Assembly (NCBI GenBank): GCA_002722795.1
Contig: PBMY01000014.1
Location: 124,001 to 188,000, forward strand
DNA length: 64,000 nucleotides
Reading direction: 5' to 3'
Source: Crocinitomicaceae bacterium
GTDB taxonomy: Bacteria; Bacteroidota; Bacteroidia; Flavobacteriales_D; Sanyastnellaceae
Part shown: positions 40,794 to 50,198 of the stretch, in pieces
Numbering within the stretch: the first letter of the stretch is position 1
Layout: every line of letters starts with the position of its first letter
Made by a program: the position numbers and the translations under genes
The notes under the pieces: model-generated
Told to the model about the DNA's origin: nothing
What the model saw: the letters and a program-made list of their open reading frames with translations, nothing else
Database searches by the model: none

Positions 40794-41675
40794 ATGAGTA
40801 TGCACATTGCCCTTTTTGGTAAGCCATTTTACGAGAAACACAAGGACTCGGTAAAGCATGTAATTGAACGTGTTGCAGATATTGATGCAAAAGCTCTTCT
40901 TTTTGATGAATTTAGAGAGGAAATCGAAAAATACATGGAGGCACCAGAGTCTCTAGGTCGATTTTCAAATGCCTCTGACTTAGTGGATGTGGATCTTCTG
41001 ATTACTCTTGGTGGTGATGGCACTTTTTTAGAATCTGTCACCTATGCTTCAGAAAAGGGCATTCCAATTTTAGGAATTAATACTGGCACGTTGGGATTCC
41101 TTTCAAACATCAGTACTGACCATATAAATGAGGCGCTGGATGCGGTTATTACAGGCCAAACTTGGATTGATGAAAGGTCTATTCTTCATGTTGAAGCTGA
41201 AGGAGTTGATCTAGGTGGATTTCCATATGCGTTAAATGAAGCAGCTATTCATAAGCGTAAAACAGCAAGTATGGTTGTAGTTGACGTCTTTAGAGAGGAT
41301 AGGTTTGTAAATACATATTGGGCAGATGGGCTTTTAGTTTCTACAGCTACTGGCTCAACTGCTTATAGTCTAAGTGCAGGTGGCCCCATCGTATCTCCAA
41401 GTTCAGATGTAGCCATTATTACTCCCATTGCGCCTCATAATTTGACTAACAGACCACTTGTTGTTCCACTGAATGGAGAAATCACCCTTGAAGCATCAGG
41501 GAGAGACACGAGTTTTCTGCTTTCATTAGATTCTAGATCCTTCAAATTAAAGCCTAGAGCTAAGGTTAAAATCAAGCCAGCACCGTTCAAGGTGAAACTG
41601 CTGAATTTAGAAGACCAATATTTCTTCAACACCCTTCGCTCTAAAATGCATTGGGGGATGGACCCAAGGGGCTAG
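40794..41675 (+). CDS. nadK: NAD kinase
   Basis: LLITLGGDGTFLESV, ILGINTGTLGFLSNI, NEAAIHK, WADGLLVSTATGSTAYSLSAGGPIVSP. Confidence 0.95.
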   Translation: MSMHIALFGKPFYEKHKDSVKHVIERVADIDAKALLFDEFREEIEKYMEAPESLGRFSNASDLVDVDLLITLGGDGTFLESVTYASEKGIPILGINTGTLGFLSNISTDHINEALDAVITGQTWIDERSILHVEAEGVDLGGFPYALNEAAIHKRKTASMVVVDVFREDRFVNTYWADGLLVSTATGSTAYSLSAGGPIVSPSSDVAIITPIAPHNLTNRPLVVPLNGEITLEASGRDTSFLLSLDSRSFKLKPRAKVKIKPAPFKVKLLNLEDQYFFNTLRSKMHWGMDPRG

Positions 41676-41758
41676 TATTTCAGTTGATAAAGTGAGTTAA
41701 AATAGACCCATTGCTATGGCAATCTCCACTATTTTCGTGCGTTAGGAATTATAGTTTG

Positions 41759-42616
41759 ATGAAACGCTTCAACACCAATCTCTTAAAGTTAGCTATAGCA
41801 CTGTTTGTCATGGCGTTAGGCTTGGACTCCTATGCCCAAGCACATAGAGGTGCATCCCAAGAAATTGGCTATCAAGTCGGAACTAGCTATTACATCGGTG
41901 ATTTAAATCCGGATAATCCGCTTAAATCTAGACCCCACATAACCCAAGGAGGTTTTTACAGGTCAAATTTTAATAGTAGAGTTGGGGTTAGGTTTCAAGT
42001 ATTAAATGGAACAGTAGAGGCTTGGGATGAGGATAGCAATAATAGTTGGGCATTAAATAGAAATCTTCACTTTAGGAACAACATAACAGAGTTTTCTATT
42101 CAAGGAGAGATAAATTATATAGACTATGTTCTTGGTAATCCTGAGCAAAGGTTTACAGCATTCTTAACTTGTGGTGTAGCTTATTTTAATCACGACCCTG
42201 AAGCTCAGGATAGCAATGGGAATTGGCATCCGCTTCAACCTATGGGTACTGAGGGTCAAGGATGGGTGGATGGAATTGACCTATATAGTCTTTCAGGTTT
42301 TGCATTGCCTTATGGTATGGGTTTTAAAGTAAACTTAGGCACTTCTCTATCATTTCAGATGGAGTGGGGAATGCGAAGAACTTGGACAGATTATCTCGAT
42401 GATGTAAGTACTACTTACGTAAATCAATTACAACTTATGCAGGAAAGGGGAGAGCTCTCTGCTGAGTTGGCAGATAGAATCATTGAACTTCCAGATGGAG
42501 TAAATAGTGAGGGATTGCAAAGGGGTGATCCTGGTAGAAACGATAAATACGGATATGTTTTGGCGTCGCTTTCTCTGAGAGTCAGCAAGAAGCCTACTAC
42601 ATGTTGGGAGCAATGA
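41759..42616 (+). CDS. DUF6089-type outer-membrane beta-barrel protein (start at 41759)
   Basis: Signal peptide MKRFNTNLLKLAIALFVMALGLDSYAQ, then QEIGYQVGTSYYIGDLNP...NPEQRFTAFLTCGVAYFNHDPEA; immediately upstream of uppS/bamA. Confidence 0.8.
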   Translation: MKRFNTNLLKLAIALFVMALGLDSYAQAHRGASQEIGYQVGTSYYIGDLNPDNPLKSRPHITQGGFYRSNFNSRVGVRFQVLNGTVEAWDEDSNNSWALNRNLHFRNNITEFSIQGEINYIDYVLGNPEQRFTAFLTCGVAYFNHDPEAQDSNGNWHPLQPMGTEGQGWVDGIDLYSLSGFALPYGMGFKVNLGTSLSFQMEWGMRRTWTDYLDDVSTTYVNQLQLMQERGELSAELADRIIELPDGVNSEGLQRGDPGRNDKYGYVLASLSLRVSKKPTTCWEQ

Positions 42617-43332
42617 GTGAACTCGACACAAATAACATCCCAAATCACGTTGCTATCATAATGGATGGCAATGGCCGTTGGGCTAATAATAGAGGTAAGG
42701 ACAGGGTTTTTGGGCATATGAATGGCGTAGATTCTGTTAGAGCAGCTGTAAAAACAGCAGTTAAGGTTGGAGTAAAAAACCTCACCCTTTACGCTTTCAG
42801 TACTGAGAATTGGATTAGACCCCAAGAAGAGGTAAACGCTCTAATGGATTTACTTATTACAACTCTTGTAAATGAAAGTGAGGAGCTACTTGAACAGGGT
42901 GTTAAACTGAGCACAATAGGGGATCTAAGTGCACTACCTGAAAAATGTCAAACCTCACTCAACAAGGCCGTTTTATCTAATCCTAAAGAGTATAAACTAA
43001 ACTTAACATTGGCCTTAAACTACAGTTCAAAGTGGGAAATCACATCTGCAGTAAAGGCAATTATCGCATCTGGCATGAAGGCTTCTGATGTTACGGAGAA
43101 AGCGATATCTAACCATTTGGCAACTGCAGGCACTCCTGATCCAGAGTTGATGATTCGCACTTCAGGAGAAAATCGCATTAGCAATTTCATGTTATGGCAA
43201 CTTGCCTATGCAGAATTCCACTTCTCGTCAGTACTTTGGCCTGACTTTAGAGAAGAACATTTTATTGAGGCTTTAATCGACTATCAAAATAGAGAAAGAC
43301 GCTTTGGAGGAGTCTCACAACAAGGAAATTAA
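42613..43332 (+). CDS. uppS: Isoprenyl transferase (undecaprenyl diphosphate synthase); start overlaps upstream stop as ATGA
   Basis: HVAIIMDGNGRWANNRGKDRVFGHMNGVDSVRAAVKTA, LTLYAFSTENWIRP, PELMIRTSGENRISNFMLWQLAYAEFHFSSVLWPDF. Confidence 0.95.
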   Translation: MSELDTNNIPNHVAIIMDGNGRWANNRGKDRVFGHMNGVDSVRAAVKTAVKVGVKNLTLYAFSTENWIRPQEEVNALMDLLITTLVNESEELLEQGVKLSTIGDLSALPEKCQTSLNKAVLSNPKEYKLNLTLALNYSSKWEITSAVKAIIASGMKASDVTEKAISNHLATAGTPDPELMIRTSGENRISNFMLWQLAYAEFHFSSVLWPDFREEHFIEALIDYQNRERRFGGVSQQGN

Positions 43333-45869
43333 TGAGGGGAATTAGCTCACATATACAAGTATTTCTGCTAGCACTTTTAGTTGCTCCTTTATTAGGGCAA
43401 TCCCAAACCTCAGAACCCATTTTGGACCTCAGCATTCCTCAAAACTATAGAGTTGCAGGTCTAACAGTACTAGGCGCGGAGTATACTGATGTGCAGGCTG
43501 TAAAGTTATTCAGCGCACTACAGGTTGGCAATACGATTACAATTCCTGGAGAAGAGATTCCACGAGCAATCAGAAATCTTTGGGATCAGGACTTGTTCTC
43601 AGATATTCAAATAGAAGTTGCGGAACTTAGAGAAAGTGACATTTATCTAATTATTAATGTCAAGGAACTTCCAAGGTTAACTCGATATAGTATTTATGGA
43701 GTAAATAGATCTGAGCAAGAGACCATAAGAGAGACAATTGATTTGATGACAGGCAGGATTGTCAATGAAAATGTTGTTGCCACTGCCACTAAAAGAATTA
43801 AAGAATATTATATCGATAAGGGATACCTCGATATAGGTGTAGATATAATCCAAGAATTAGACTCTTCATTTGAAAATGGCACTATAGTTAGAGTTAGAAT
43901 TGACAAGGGAGATAAGGTTAAAATTGGTCAAATCAACCTTGAAGGTGTTACTGCACTTGAACTTAAAAAACTCAAGCGTAAAATGAAGAACACTAAAGAA
44001 AAGAGATGGTGGAGATTTTATAAAAGCTCAAAGTATATAGACGCATCTTTTAAAGAAGATCAGGCTGCTATTATTAGCGAATACAATAGACTTGGCTATA
44101 GAAATGCACGAATTATTCAGGACTCTTTATACAGAACGGAAGAAGGTCTAGTTGGATTAGACATAACAATTGAAGAAGGAAATCAATTCCATTTTGGTGA
44201 AATTTCATTTGCTGGTAATGCTAAATATAGGACGTCATTCTTAGACTCTCTTTTAGGGATTAATAAGGGTGATCTGTACAATTTAGAGCACCTTGAGAAT
44301 CGTGTATTCATGGATCCAAAGGGTTTGGATTTAAGCTCTCTTTATCAAGACGACGGTTATCTAACATTTAGGGCAATGCCTATAGAGAAAAGTGTTGATA
44401 ATGACACAATTGATATTGAGATCAGGATGATGGAGGGGCAGCAGTTTAGGATAGGAAGAGTGAGTGTTCAGGGTAATGTAAAGACTAACGATCACGTTAT
44501 TTATAGAGAGATTAGAACTAGGCCAGGAGAGTTGTTCAGCAGAACAGATGTGATTAGGACTCAGCGTGAGTTAGCACAGTTAAACTACTTTAATCCTGAA
44601 TCGTTTGGGGTAAATCCTATACAAAATCCAGCTGAGGGAACAGTTGATATTGAATATACTTTAGAAGAAAAACCTTCTGACCAAATTGAGGTTAGTGGAG
44701 GTTGGGGTGGAGGCCGTGTAGTGGGATCGCTGAGTTTAAGCTTTACAAATTTCAGTGCTAAAAGAATGTTTGAGAAGGGAGCATGGAAACCCATTCCTAC
44801 TGGAGACGGACAACGCCTCAGCATTATTGCAAGGTCTAATGGACTCTTCTTCCAGAATATAAACCTTGGCTTTACTGAGCCTTGGCTCGGGGGGAAAAAA
44901 CCAAACTCTCTATCTACTCGAATTTGGAAGACAGTGCAATCAAATGGTCAACCAAAGAAGACAGAAGACGGTGAGCCAAATCCAAATAGACAATCATTCA
45001 ATATTATTGGTGCAGAGGTAAGGTTGGGGCAAAGGTTGAAGAAGCCAGATGACTGGTTTTTGTTAAGTACTATGATTTCATATCAGCATTTTGATTTGAA
45101 TGACTACGGACAATTCTTCAGTTTCGACAATGGTCAATCAAATAATTTGGCTGCAGAAGTTAAGCTCTCAAGAAATTCAATCAGCGATCCTATATTCCCT
45201 GTTTGGGGTTCTAATGTTGAGGTGAATATTAAGGCTACTGTGCCTTATAGTTTGTTCAGAGACGATGGCTATTATGATGGCCTTACAGACGAGGAAAGAT
45301 ACAAGTGGCTAGAATATCACAAGTGGAAGTTGAAGGCTGAATGGTATACGCCTCTAACAAGTACTGCAGGTGAAAATCCTAAGAGCTTAGTCCTAAAACT
45401 TGCAGCCGGGATAGGAATTATAGGCCAATATGATAGAGCAGTTGGCCTTAGTCCATTTGAAAGATTTTATATGGGTGGTGTATTCCTAAGTGGATTTGCA
45501 ATGGATGGAAGAGAGATATTGAACCTTAGAGGATATGACGATTTGAGTCTAACAGCTCCTGACCAACAAACCGGCGCCCCAGTTGCAGCTAAGTACACAG
45601 CAGAACTTAGATATCCACTCTCGACTAATCCAAATGCAACAATCTATATGTTAGGATTCCTTGAGGCAGGTAAAACATGGGAAGATTCAAGAGCATTTAA
45701 TCCATTTGAGGTTTACAAATCAGGTGGTGTAGGATTGAGAATATTCTTACCAATGTTTGGCCTTCTTGGACTTGACTATGGATGGAGAATGGATGATGTA
45801 GACGCTTTCCCTAGTATGTCTAGAGGTCAATTCCACTTTAGTATGGGTATGGGCATGGGTGAACTTTAA
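43332..45869 (+). CDS. bamA: Outer membrane protein assembly factor BamA
   Basis: POTRA repeats (e.g. IRVRIDKGDKVKIGQINLEGV, GRVSVQGNVKTNDHVIYREIRTRPGELFS), C-terminal barrel with VRL-type region GGVGLRIFLPMFGLLGLDYGW. Confidence 0.94.
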   Translation: MRGISSHIQVFLLALLVAPLLGQSQTSEPILDLSIPQNYRVAGLTVLGAEYTDVQAVKLFSALQVGNTITIPGEEIPRAIRNLWDQDLFSDIQIEVAELRESDIYLIINVKELPRLTRYSIYGVNRSEQETIRETIDLMTGRIVNENVVATATKRIKEYYIDKGYLDIGVDIIQELDSSFENGTIVRVRIDKGDKVKIGQINLEGVTALELKKLKRKMKNTKEKRWWRFYKSSKYIDASFKEDQAAIISEYNRLGYRNARIIQDSLYRTEEGLVGLDITIEEGNQFHFGEISFAGNAKYRTSFLDSLLGINKGDLYNLEHLENRVFMDPKGLDLSSLYQDDGYLTFRAMPIEKSVDNDTIDIEIRMMEGQQFRIGRVSVQGNVKTNDHVIYREIRTRPGELFSRTDVIRTQRELAQLNYFNPESFGVNPIQNPAEGTVDIEYTLEEKPSDQIEVSGGWGGGRVVGSLSLSFTNFSAKRMFEKGAWKPIPTGDGQRLSIIARSNGLFFQNINLGFTEPWLGGKKPNSLSTRIWKTVQSNGQPKKTEDGEPNPNRQSFNIIGAEVRLGQRLKKPDDWFLLSTMISYQHFDLNDYGQFFSFDNGQSNNLAAEVKLSRNSISDPIFPVWGSNVEVNIKATVPYSLFRDDGYYDGLTDEERYKWLEYHKWKLKAEWYTPLTSTAGENPKSLVLKLAAGIGIIGQYDRAVGLSPFERFYMGGVFLSGFAMDGREILNLRGYDDLSLTAPDQQTGAPVAAKYTAELRYPLSTNPNATIYMLGFLEAGKTWEDSRAFNPFEVYKSGGVGLRIFLPMFGLLGLDYGWRMDDVDAFPSMSRGQFHFSMGMGMGEL

Positions 45870-45890
45870 TATGGTAACTTCGCAGAACGC

Positions 45891-46586
45891 ATGAGAAATC
45901 AAGTAACTATTCAAAATCTAATTGTAGCAGTAGCACTATTGTTTGTAGCAATACCAAACCAAGCGACCGCTCAAAAATTTGCTTACATAGATACAGATTA
46001 CGTGTTATTACACCTCCCTGACTTTGCAGCAGCACAGCAGGAGTTAAATACCTACGCAATAGAGTGGCAGGCTGATATTGAATCCAAGCTAGAGGCAGCC
46101 GATAGATTAGAAGTAGCCTATAGAGCTGAAAGGGTTCTCCTTACAAAAGAAATGCGCCAAAAACGTGAGCAAGAAATCACTGATAAAAGAGCTGAAGCTA
46201 AAGAAATGCAGAAGCAGAAATTTGGAGTTGAGGGAGAGCTTTTCCAAAAGCGTCAAGAACTCATTGAGCCGATACAACAGCAAATCTTTGAGGAACTTAA
46301 AGGCATAGCCAGTGGTTCTGGTTACATGGTAATTTTTGACAAGTCTAACCAAAGCAATATGCTATATACTAACCCTAAATATGATATTTCAGATAGGTTG
46401 ATTAAAAAGCTAGGATATGTTCCTGGAGAAACTATCGAAGTTGAAAAGGACGATAAAGGTGGAAAGGGTGGTACAGGAAAAGGTGGCGATCAAGGAAGGG
46501 GCGGAAAAGGTAATGTTAATACACGAGACAATAATAGAGGAGGAGCATCTAGCCTTCAAAGAACAGGTGGCTCTAGAGTTAAATAA
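45891..46586 (+). CDS. OmpH/Skp-family periplasmic chaperone with Gly/Lys/Arg-rich C-terminal tail
   Basis: Signal peptide, KFAYIDTDYVLLHLPDFAAAQQELN coiled-coil Skp architecture; tail KDDKGGKGGTGKGGDQGRGGKG. Confidence 0.88.
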   Translation: MRNQVTIQNLIVAVALLFVAIPNQATAQKFAYIDTDYVLLHLPDFAAAQQELNTYAIEWQADIESKLEAADRLEVAYRAERVLLTKEMRQKREQEITDKRAEAKEMQKQKFGVEGELFQKRQELIEPIQQQIFEELKGIASGSGYMVIFDKSNQSNMLYTNPKYDISDRLIKKLGYVPGETIEVEKDDKGGKGGTGKGGDQGRGGKGNVNTRDNNRGGASSLQRTGGSRVK

Positions 46587-46600
46587 TCGACAAATAATAC

Positions 46601-47101
46601 ATGAAAATGAAAAATATATTTATTCTAATGGCTCTTTTTATGGGCCTGTCATTTGGAGTACAAGCCCAAAAGTTTGGACACCTTGATGCACAATCACTTT
46701 TGCAGAGTCTTCCTGAGATAGCAGAGATCGAGGTAACTATTCAGGCTACTGCTAATGAGTATAGTTCTGAGATCCAAAAAATGGAAGAGGATCTTTATAA
46801 TAAGCAGGTAGAATATCAATCTAAGGCTGCAACATGGCCAGATGCGATAAGAACTCAAAAAGAGAAGGAGATACAGGCTTTAGGTCAAGGGCTACAAGAA
46901 TTTGGTCAAACTGCTCAACTTGACCTAAGTAAATTGGAAGAAAGCTTATTAACTCCTTTGATTGAACGTGTTACAGTTGCTATTCAAGAAGTAGGTCAAG
47001 AACACGGGTTTACATACATCTTTGATTCAAGTATGCGCGTTACACTTTATAATGGAGGAGAGGATGTAACAGACTTAGTTATGACTAAACTAGGTCTTTA
47101 A
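46601..47101 (+). CDS. OmpH/Skp-family periplasmic chaperone (second tandem copy)
   Basis: Signal peptide, KFGHLDAQSLLQSLPEIAEIEVTIQ..., C-terminal GFTYIFDSSMRVTLYNGGEDVTDLVMTKLGL. Confidence 0.9.
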   Translation: MKMKNIFILMALFMGLSFGVQAQKFGHLDAQSLLQSLPEIAEIEVTIQATANEYSSEIQKMEEDLYNKQVEYQSKAATWPDAIRTQKEKEIQALGQGLQEFGQTAQLDLSKLEESLLTPLIERVTVAIQEVGQEHGFTYIFDSSMRVTLYNGGEDVTDLVMTKLGL

Positions 47102-47113
47102 TTACTACAACAC

Positions 47114-47932
47114 TTGGGGCCCATAGGCATATTCGATTCTGGAATAGGCGGCTTAACAGTTGCTAGAGCAGCCTGTGATTTACTCCCCACTGAAAGCATA
47201 TTATACTTTGGTGACACAGCCCATTTGCCATATGGTGAGAAGTCACCTGAGTTAATCAGAAAATATTCAACAAGGATAGCCTTACATCTCGTTAATAGCG
47301 GGTGTAAGGCTATTGTAGTTGCGTGTAATTCTGCTTCAAGCAATTCCCTAGAACAGGTAAGAGATGTTGTAGGACCAAATATTCCAGTGATAGATATGGT
47401 ACATCCAATTGTTGAGTCTCTTTATAATTCAACTGATGATTTAGGATCAAACAAATCAGTGGGTCTTATTGGCACAAGAGCAACTATTAGTTCAGGTCTT
47501 TACAAAAGTGCAATTGATAGACTTAACGACATTAAAGATGTCAAACTCGAACTTTTATCAAGGCCAACACCACTATTAGCATCTGCTATTGAAGAAGGAT
47601 TTTACAACGACACAATTCCTTCTGCAGTCCTAGATGCGTATTTAGAAGATGGATTTTTTGATAAAGTAGATTCAATGATTTTAGGATGCACCCATTATCC
47701 CCTTGTTAGAAAAGAAGTAATTTCTCTATTGCCTAAATCAGTTGATGTAATCGACCCACCAGCAATTGTAGCTGAAGCTTTAAAACAAAAATTAGAGGCG
47801 CTAGGGATTCTTTCAGACAAGGAAAAAATTCAGAATAGATTCCAGGTAAGTGATCTAACTGAAAACTTTAAGCTAGGCGCACAAAGATTTTTTGGCTCAG
47901 ACATAGATCTAGAGGAAGTTGTATTGAGCTAA
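47114..47932 (+). CDS. murI: Glutamate racemase (TTG start)
   Basis: GPIGIFDSGIGGLTVARAACDLLPTESILYFGDTAHLPYGEKS, AIVVACNSASS, MILGCTHYPLVR. Confidence 0.95.
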   Translation: MGPIGIFDSGIGGLTVARAACDLLPTESILYFGDTAHLPYGEKSPELIRKYSTRIALHLVNSGCKAIVVACNSASSNSLEQVRDVVGPNIPVIDMVHPIVESLYNSTDDLGSNKSVGLIGTRATISSGLYKSAIDRLNDIKDVKLELLSRPTPLLASAIEEGFYNDTIPSAVLDAYLEDGFFDKVDSMILGCTHYPLVRKEVISLLPKSVDVIDPPAIVAEALKQKLEALGILSDKEKIQNRFQVSDLTENFKLGAQRFFGSDIDLEEVVLS

Positions 47933-47951
47933 GAGCCGGGCCCTTCTCTAA

Positions 47952-48491
47952 TTAAATTTCTGACCTGTTAAACCAGCTAGCATATTCTAGATATCTGTCA
48001 GCTGTTTTACAAATGTGGTTTTGAAGGCTTTCTTTCACTTCTCCCCTCGATGTCGCAGGCACTCCAGCAAAAAGTGTCTTTGGTGGAACAATAGTTTCTT
48101 CAAGAACAACAGATCCAGCAGCGACAATAGCACCTTCGCCGATCACAGCGTTATCCATCACAACTGCTCCCATTCCAATTAGAGCACCTTCGCAAACTGT
48201 TGCCCCATGCACTATTGCATTGTGTCCTATACTAACCCTGTTTTCAAGAATGGTTTTAGATTGGCCAAACGTACCATGAATAACAGCTCCATCTTGAATG
48301 TTAACCCTTTCGCCAACTGTTATTGAAGCGACATCTCCTCTTACAACTGCTCCAAACCAAATAGTGCTTTCCTGTCCCACAGTAACTTCTCCTACAACTG
48401 TACAATTTGGTGCAAGCCAAACGCTGCTGTGAAATTCCGGGCTTTTGCCTCTAGCTGATAAAATTATTGGAGGTTGACTTCTTTGATCCAT
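47952..48491 (-). CDS. Gamma carbonic anhydrase family (left-handed beta-helix hexapeptide) protein
   Basis: VWLAPNCTVVGEVTVGQESTIWFGAVVRGDVASITVGERVNIQDGAVIHGTFG...VSIGHNAIVHGATVCEGALIGMGAVVMDNAVIGEGAIVAAGSVV. Confidence 0.92.
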   Translation of the reverse strand: MDQRSQPPIILSARGKSPEFHSSVWLAPNCTVVGEVTVGQESTIWFGAVVRGDVASITVGERVNIQDGAVIHGTFGQSKTILENRVSIGHNAIVHGATVCEGALIGMGAVVMDNAVIGEGAIVAAGSVVLEETIVPPKTLFAGVPATSRGEVKESLQNHICKTADRYLEYASWFNRSEI

Positions 48492-48780
48492 GCGTCGAAT
48501 TTAAGGTAGTCAGTCCCATTGTACTCTAGAATACTAGTTTCATTTATTGCACTTACCCATGATTCTCTATGAAATAGTCTAAATTTTGTAGCTTAAATAA
48601 TATGGTAATATTTTATTACTATGCTGTTATCTATAATTTCCACTGTAGCTGCAACTTCAATAATATTCTTATTTCCTCTTTCTGAAATGTTCCCTAATCC
48701 CATGAATGAATTAAGTCAGCTTCTTGTGTTAGATGTTAAGTTGAGAGTAATTCCCGACAATTTTTAACCGTACCATTATT

Positions 48781-49490
48781 ATTAATTTTTTATACTCAGA
48801 CCAAAAATTTAAACAGGGCTTTAGATTTAGTCAAAATTGATACAAAATCGAGTAAAATTTTAGTTTTTGAGAGCTTTTGAGGTGTTTTGCATCAGTTTTA
48901 ATGGTTTTTAATGTGTTTTGAATGAAAAAAATCATTGCATTTTCGTTGACGTATAAATTCCTTTTTCAATTTTTAATATAATTATTTTATATTTTTCAAT
49001 TAAAATTTTCAAATAATCTTCATAATTAGCAAAAATTCATAGTAAATGTGAAAAAAATGCCTTTTATTACTCAAATTTTTTTATTTCAATAAATTTCGTC
49101 AAAAGCTTCATATAATTCATTAAAATCACTATTAATTTAATTTTTTACTTAAAAAGTTGTCAATAATGATTAAAAATACATTATTAAGCACTTTTTGTAA
49201 ATCACTAATTACCCTTAATATTACTTAATAACCAAATCTTATTTTTTACACATTTTTGAGTAAAATATTGGCATTTTTGATCTAAAAGCGCGTAAAATTT
49301 CATATAATTTGTCAAAATGCGTCTTTTTTCAACTTACTCCTTACAAAACATACAATCTAAATCAATCTATAAAGTCCAACTCTTTCAGAAAGTAAGAAAT
49401 AATATCTACTCTCATCTCTAATTATAACACGTATAAATATCGGTTTGTCAGTAGATCATACAAACTCAAGGTGTTCGATAAATATGTAAT
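48781..49490. other. Strongly AT-rich intergenic block with degenerate internal repeats
   Basis: No sizeable ORF in the supplied track from 48492 to 49495. Hand count of 48961-49320 gives about 65 G/C of 360 (about 18%). TTCATATAATT occurs at 49107-49117 and 49299-49309 within a longer imperfect match. Confidence 0.7.
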
Positions 49491-49495
49491 AGTAT

Positions 49496-50113
49496 TTACA
49501 AACCTTTTTCCTTAAGTTGAGATTCAACGCCTGATATTATGGTGTGAATACACACAATGTGCATTTCCTGAATTCTATCGGCATAATCTTCCCATGGAAT
49601 CCTTATTTCGTGGTCACAAACGTTTGCAAGTTCTCCTCCATCACATCCAGTCATTGCAATTATTATCATATCCTTCTTTTTTGCAGCTTCAACCGCTTTA
49701 AGGATATTGGGACTATTGCCACTAGTAGAAATAGCTAAAAGTATATCGAAGTCTTTACCAAGCGCTTCTACTTGACGTGCAAATACATTTTCAAAACCGT
49801 AGTCGTTTCCAATGCAAGTAAGTGTAGAGGGGTCACTTAATGCAAGTGCAGGGTATGCAGGTCTGTCTTCACGATACTTGCCGCTGAGTTCTTCAGCAAA
49901 GTGCATTGCATCACACATTGAACCACCATTTCCACAAGAAATAATTTTCTTCCCCTTTTCAATAGTCTCAGAGATAATGCGAGAAGCTGCGTCAACAGAA
50001 TTTAAAAATTCTTCATTGTCGATTAAGTTATTAAGGATCGAAAGTGTCTCTTTAAAATGCGATCGAGCTGTTGGTTTCTTATGCATAATGCTTAAGGTAA
50101 GTGGTATTTTCAA
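49496..50113 (-). CDS. gmhA: D-sedoheptulose-7-phosphate isomerase (SIS domain)
   Basis: IISCGNGGSMCDAMHFAEELSGKYREDRPAYPALALSDPSTLTCIGNDYGFENVFARQVEALGKDFDILLAISTSGNSPNILKAVEAAK. Confidence 0.9.
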   Translation of the reverse strand: MKIPLTLSIMHKKPTARSHFKETLSILNNLIDNEEFLNSVDAASRIISETIEKGKKIISCGNGGSMCDAMHFAEELSGKYREDRPAYPALALSDPSTLTCIGNDYGFENVFARQVEALGKDFDILLAISTSGNSPNILKAVEAAKKKDMIIIAMTGCDGGELANVCDHEIRIPWEDYADRIQEMHIVCIHTIISGVESQLKEKGL

Positions 50114-50198
50114 CTTGTCACAAATATCACAATTACATTGAGACTTGTTTTTAGATTTTGCAACCGGAAGTTGAAAATTTACAATTGTTGTTTCTGAA

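Noticed and set aside
47930-47960. GC-rich palindromic stretch GAGCCGGGCCCTTCTC between convergent murI and the gamma-CA gene as a bidirectional terminator
   Set aside because: The stem is interrupted by mismatches and there is no clear flanking U-tract; needs folding energies I cannot compute.
48470-48605. Minus-strand open stretch reading FHRESWVSAINETSILEYNGTDYLKFDAWIKEVNLQ* overlapping the start of the gamma-CA gene
   Set aside because: Only about 40 codons, no start codon, overlaps a real gene in another frame, and I recognise no family; could be chance.
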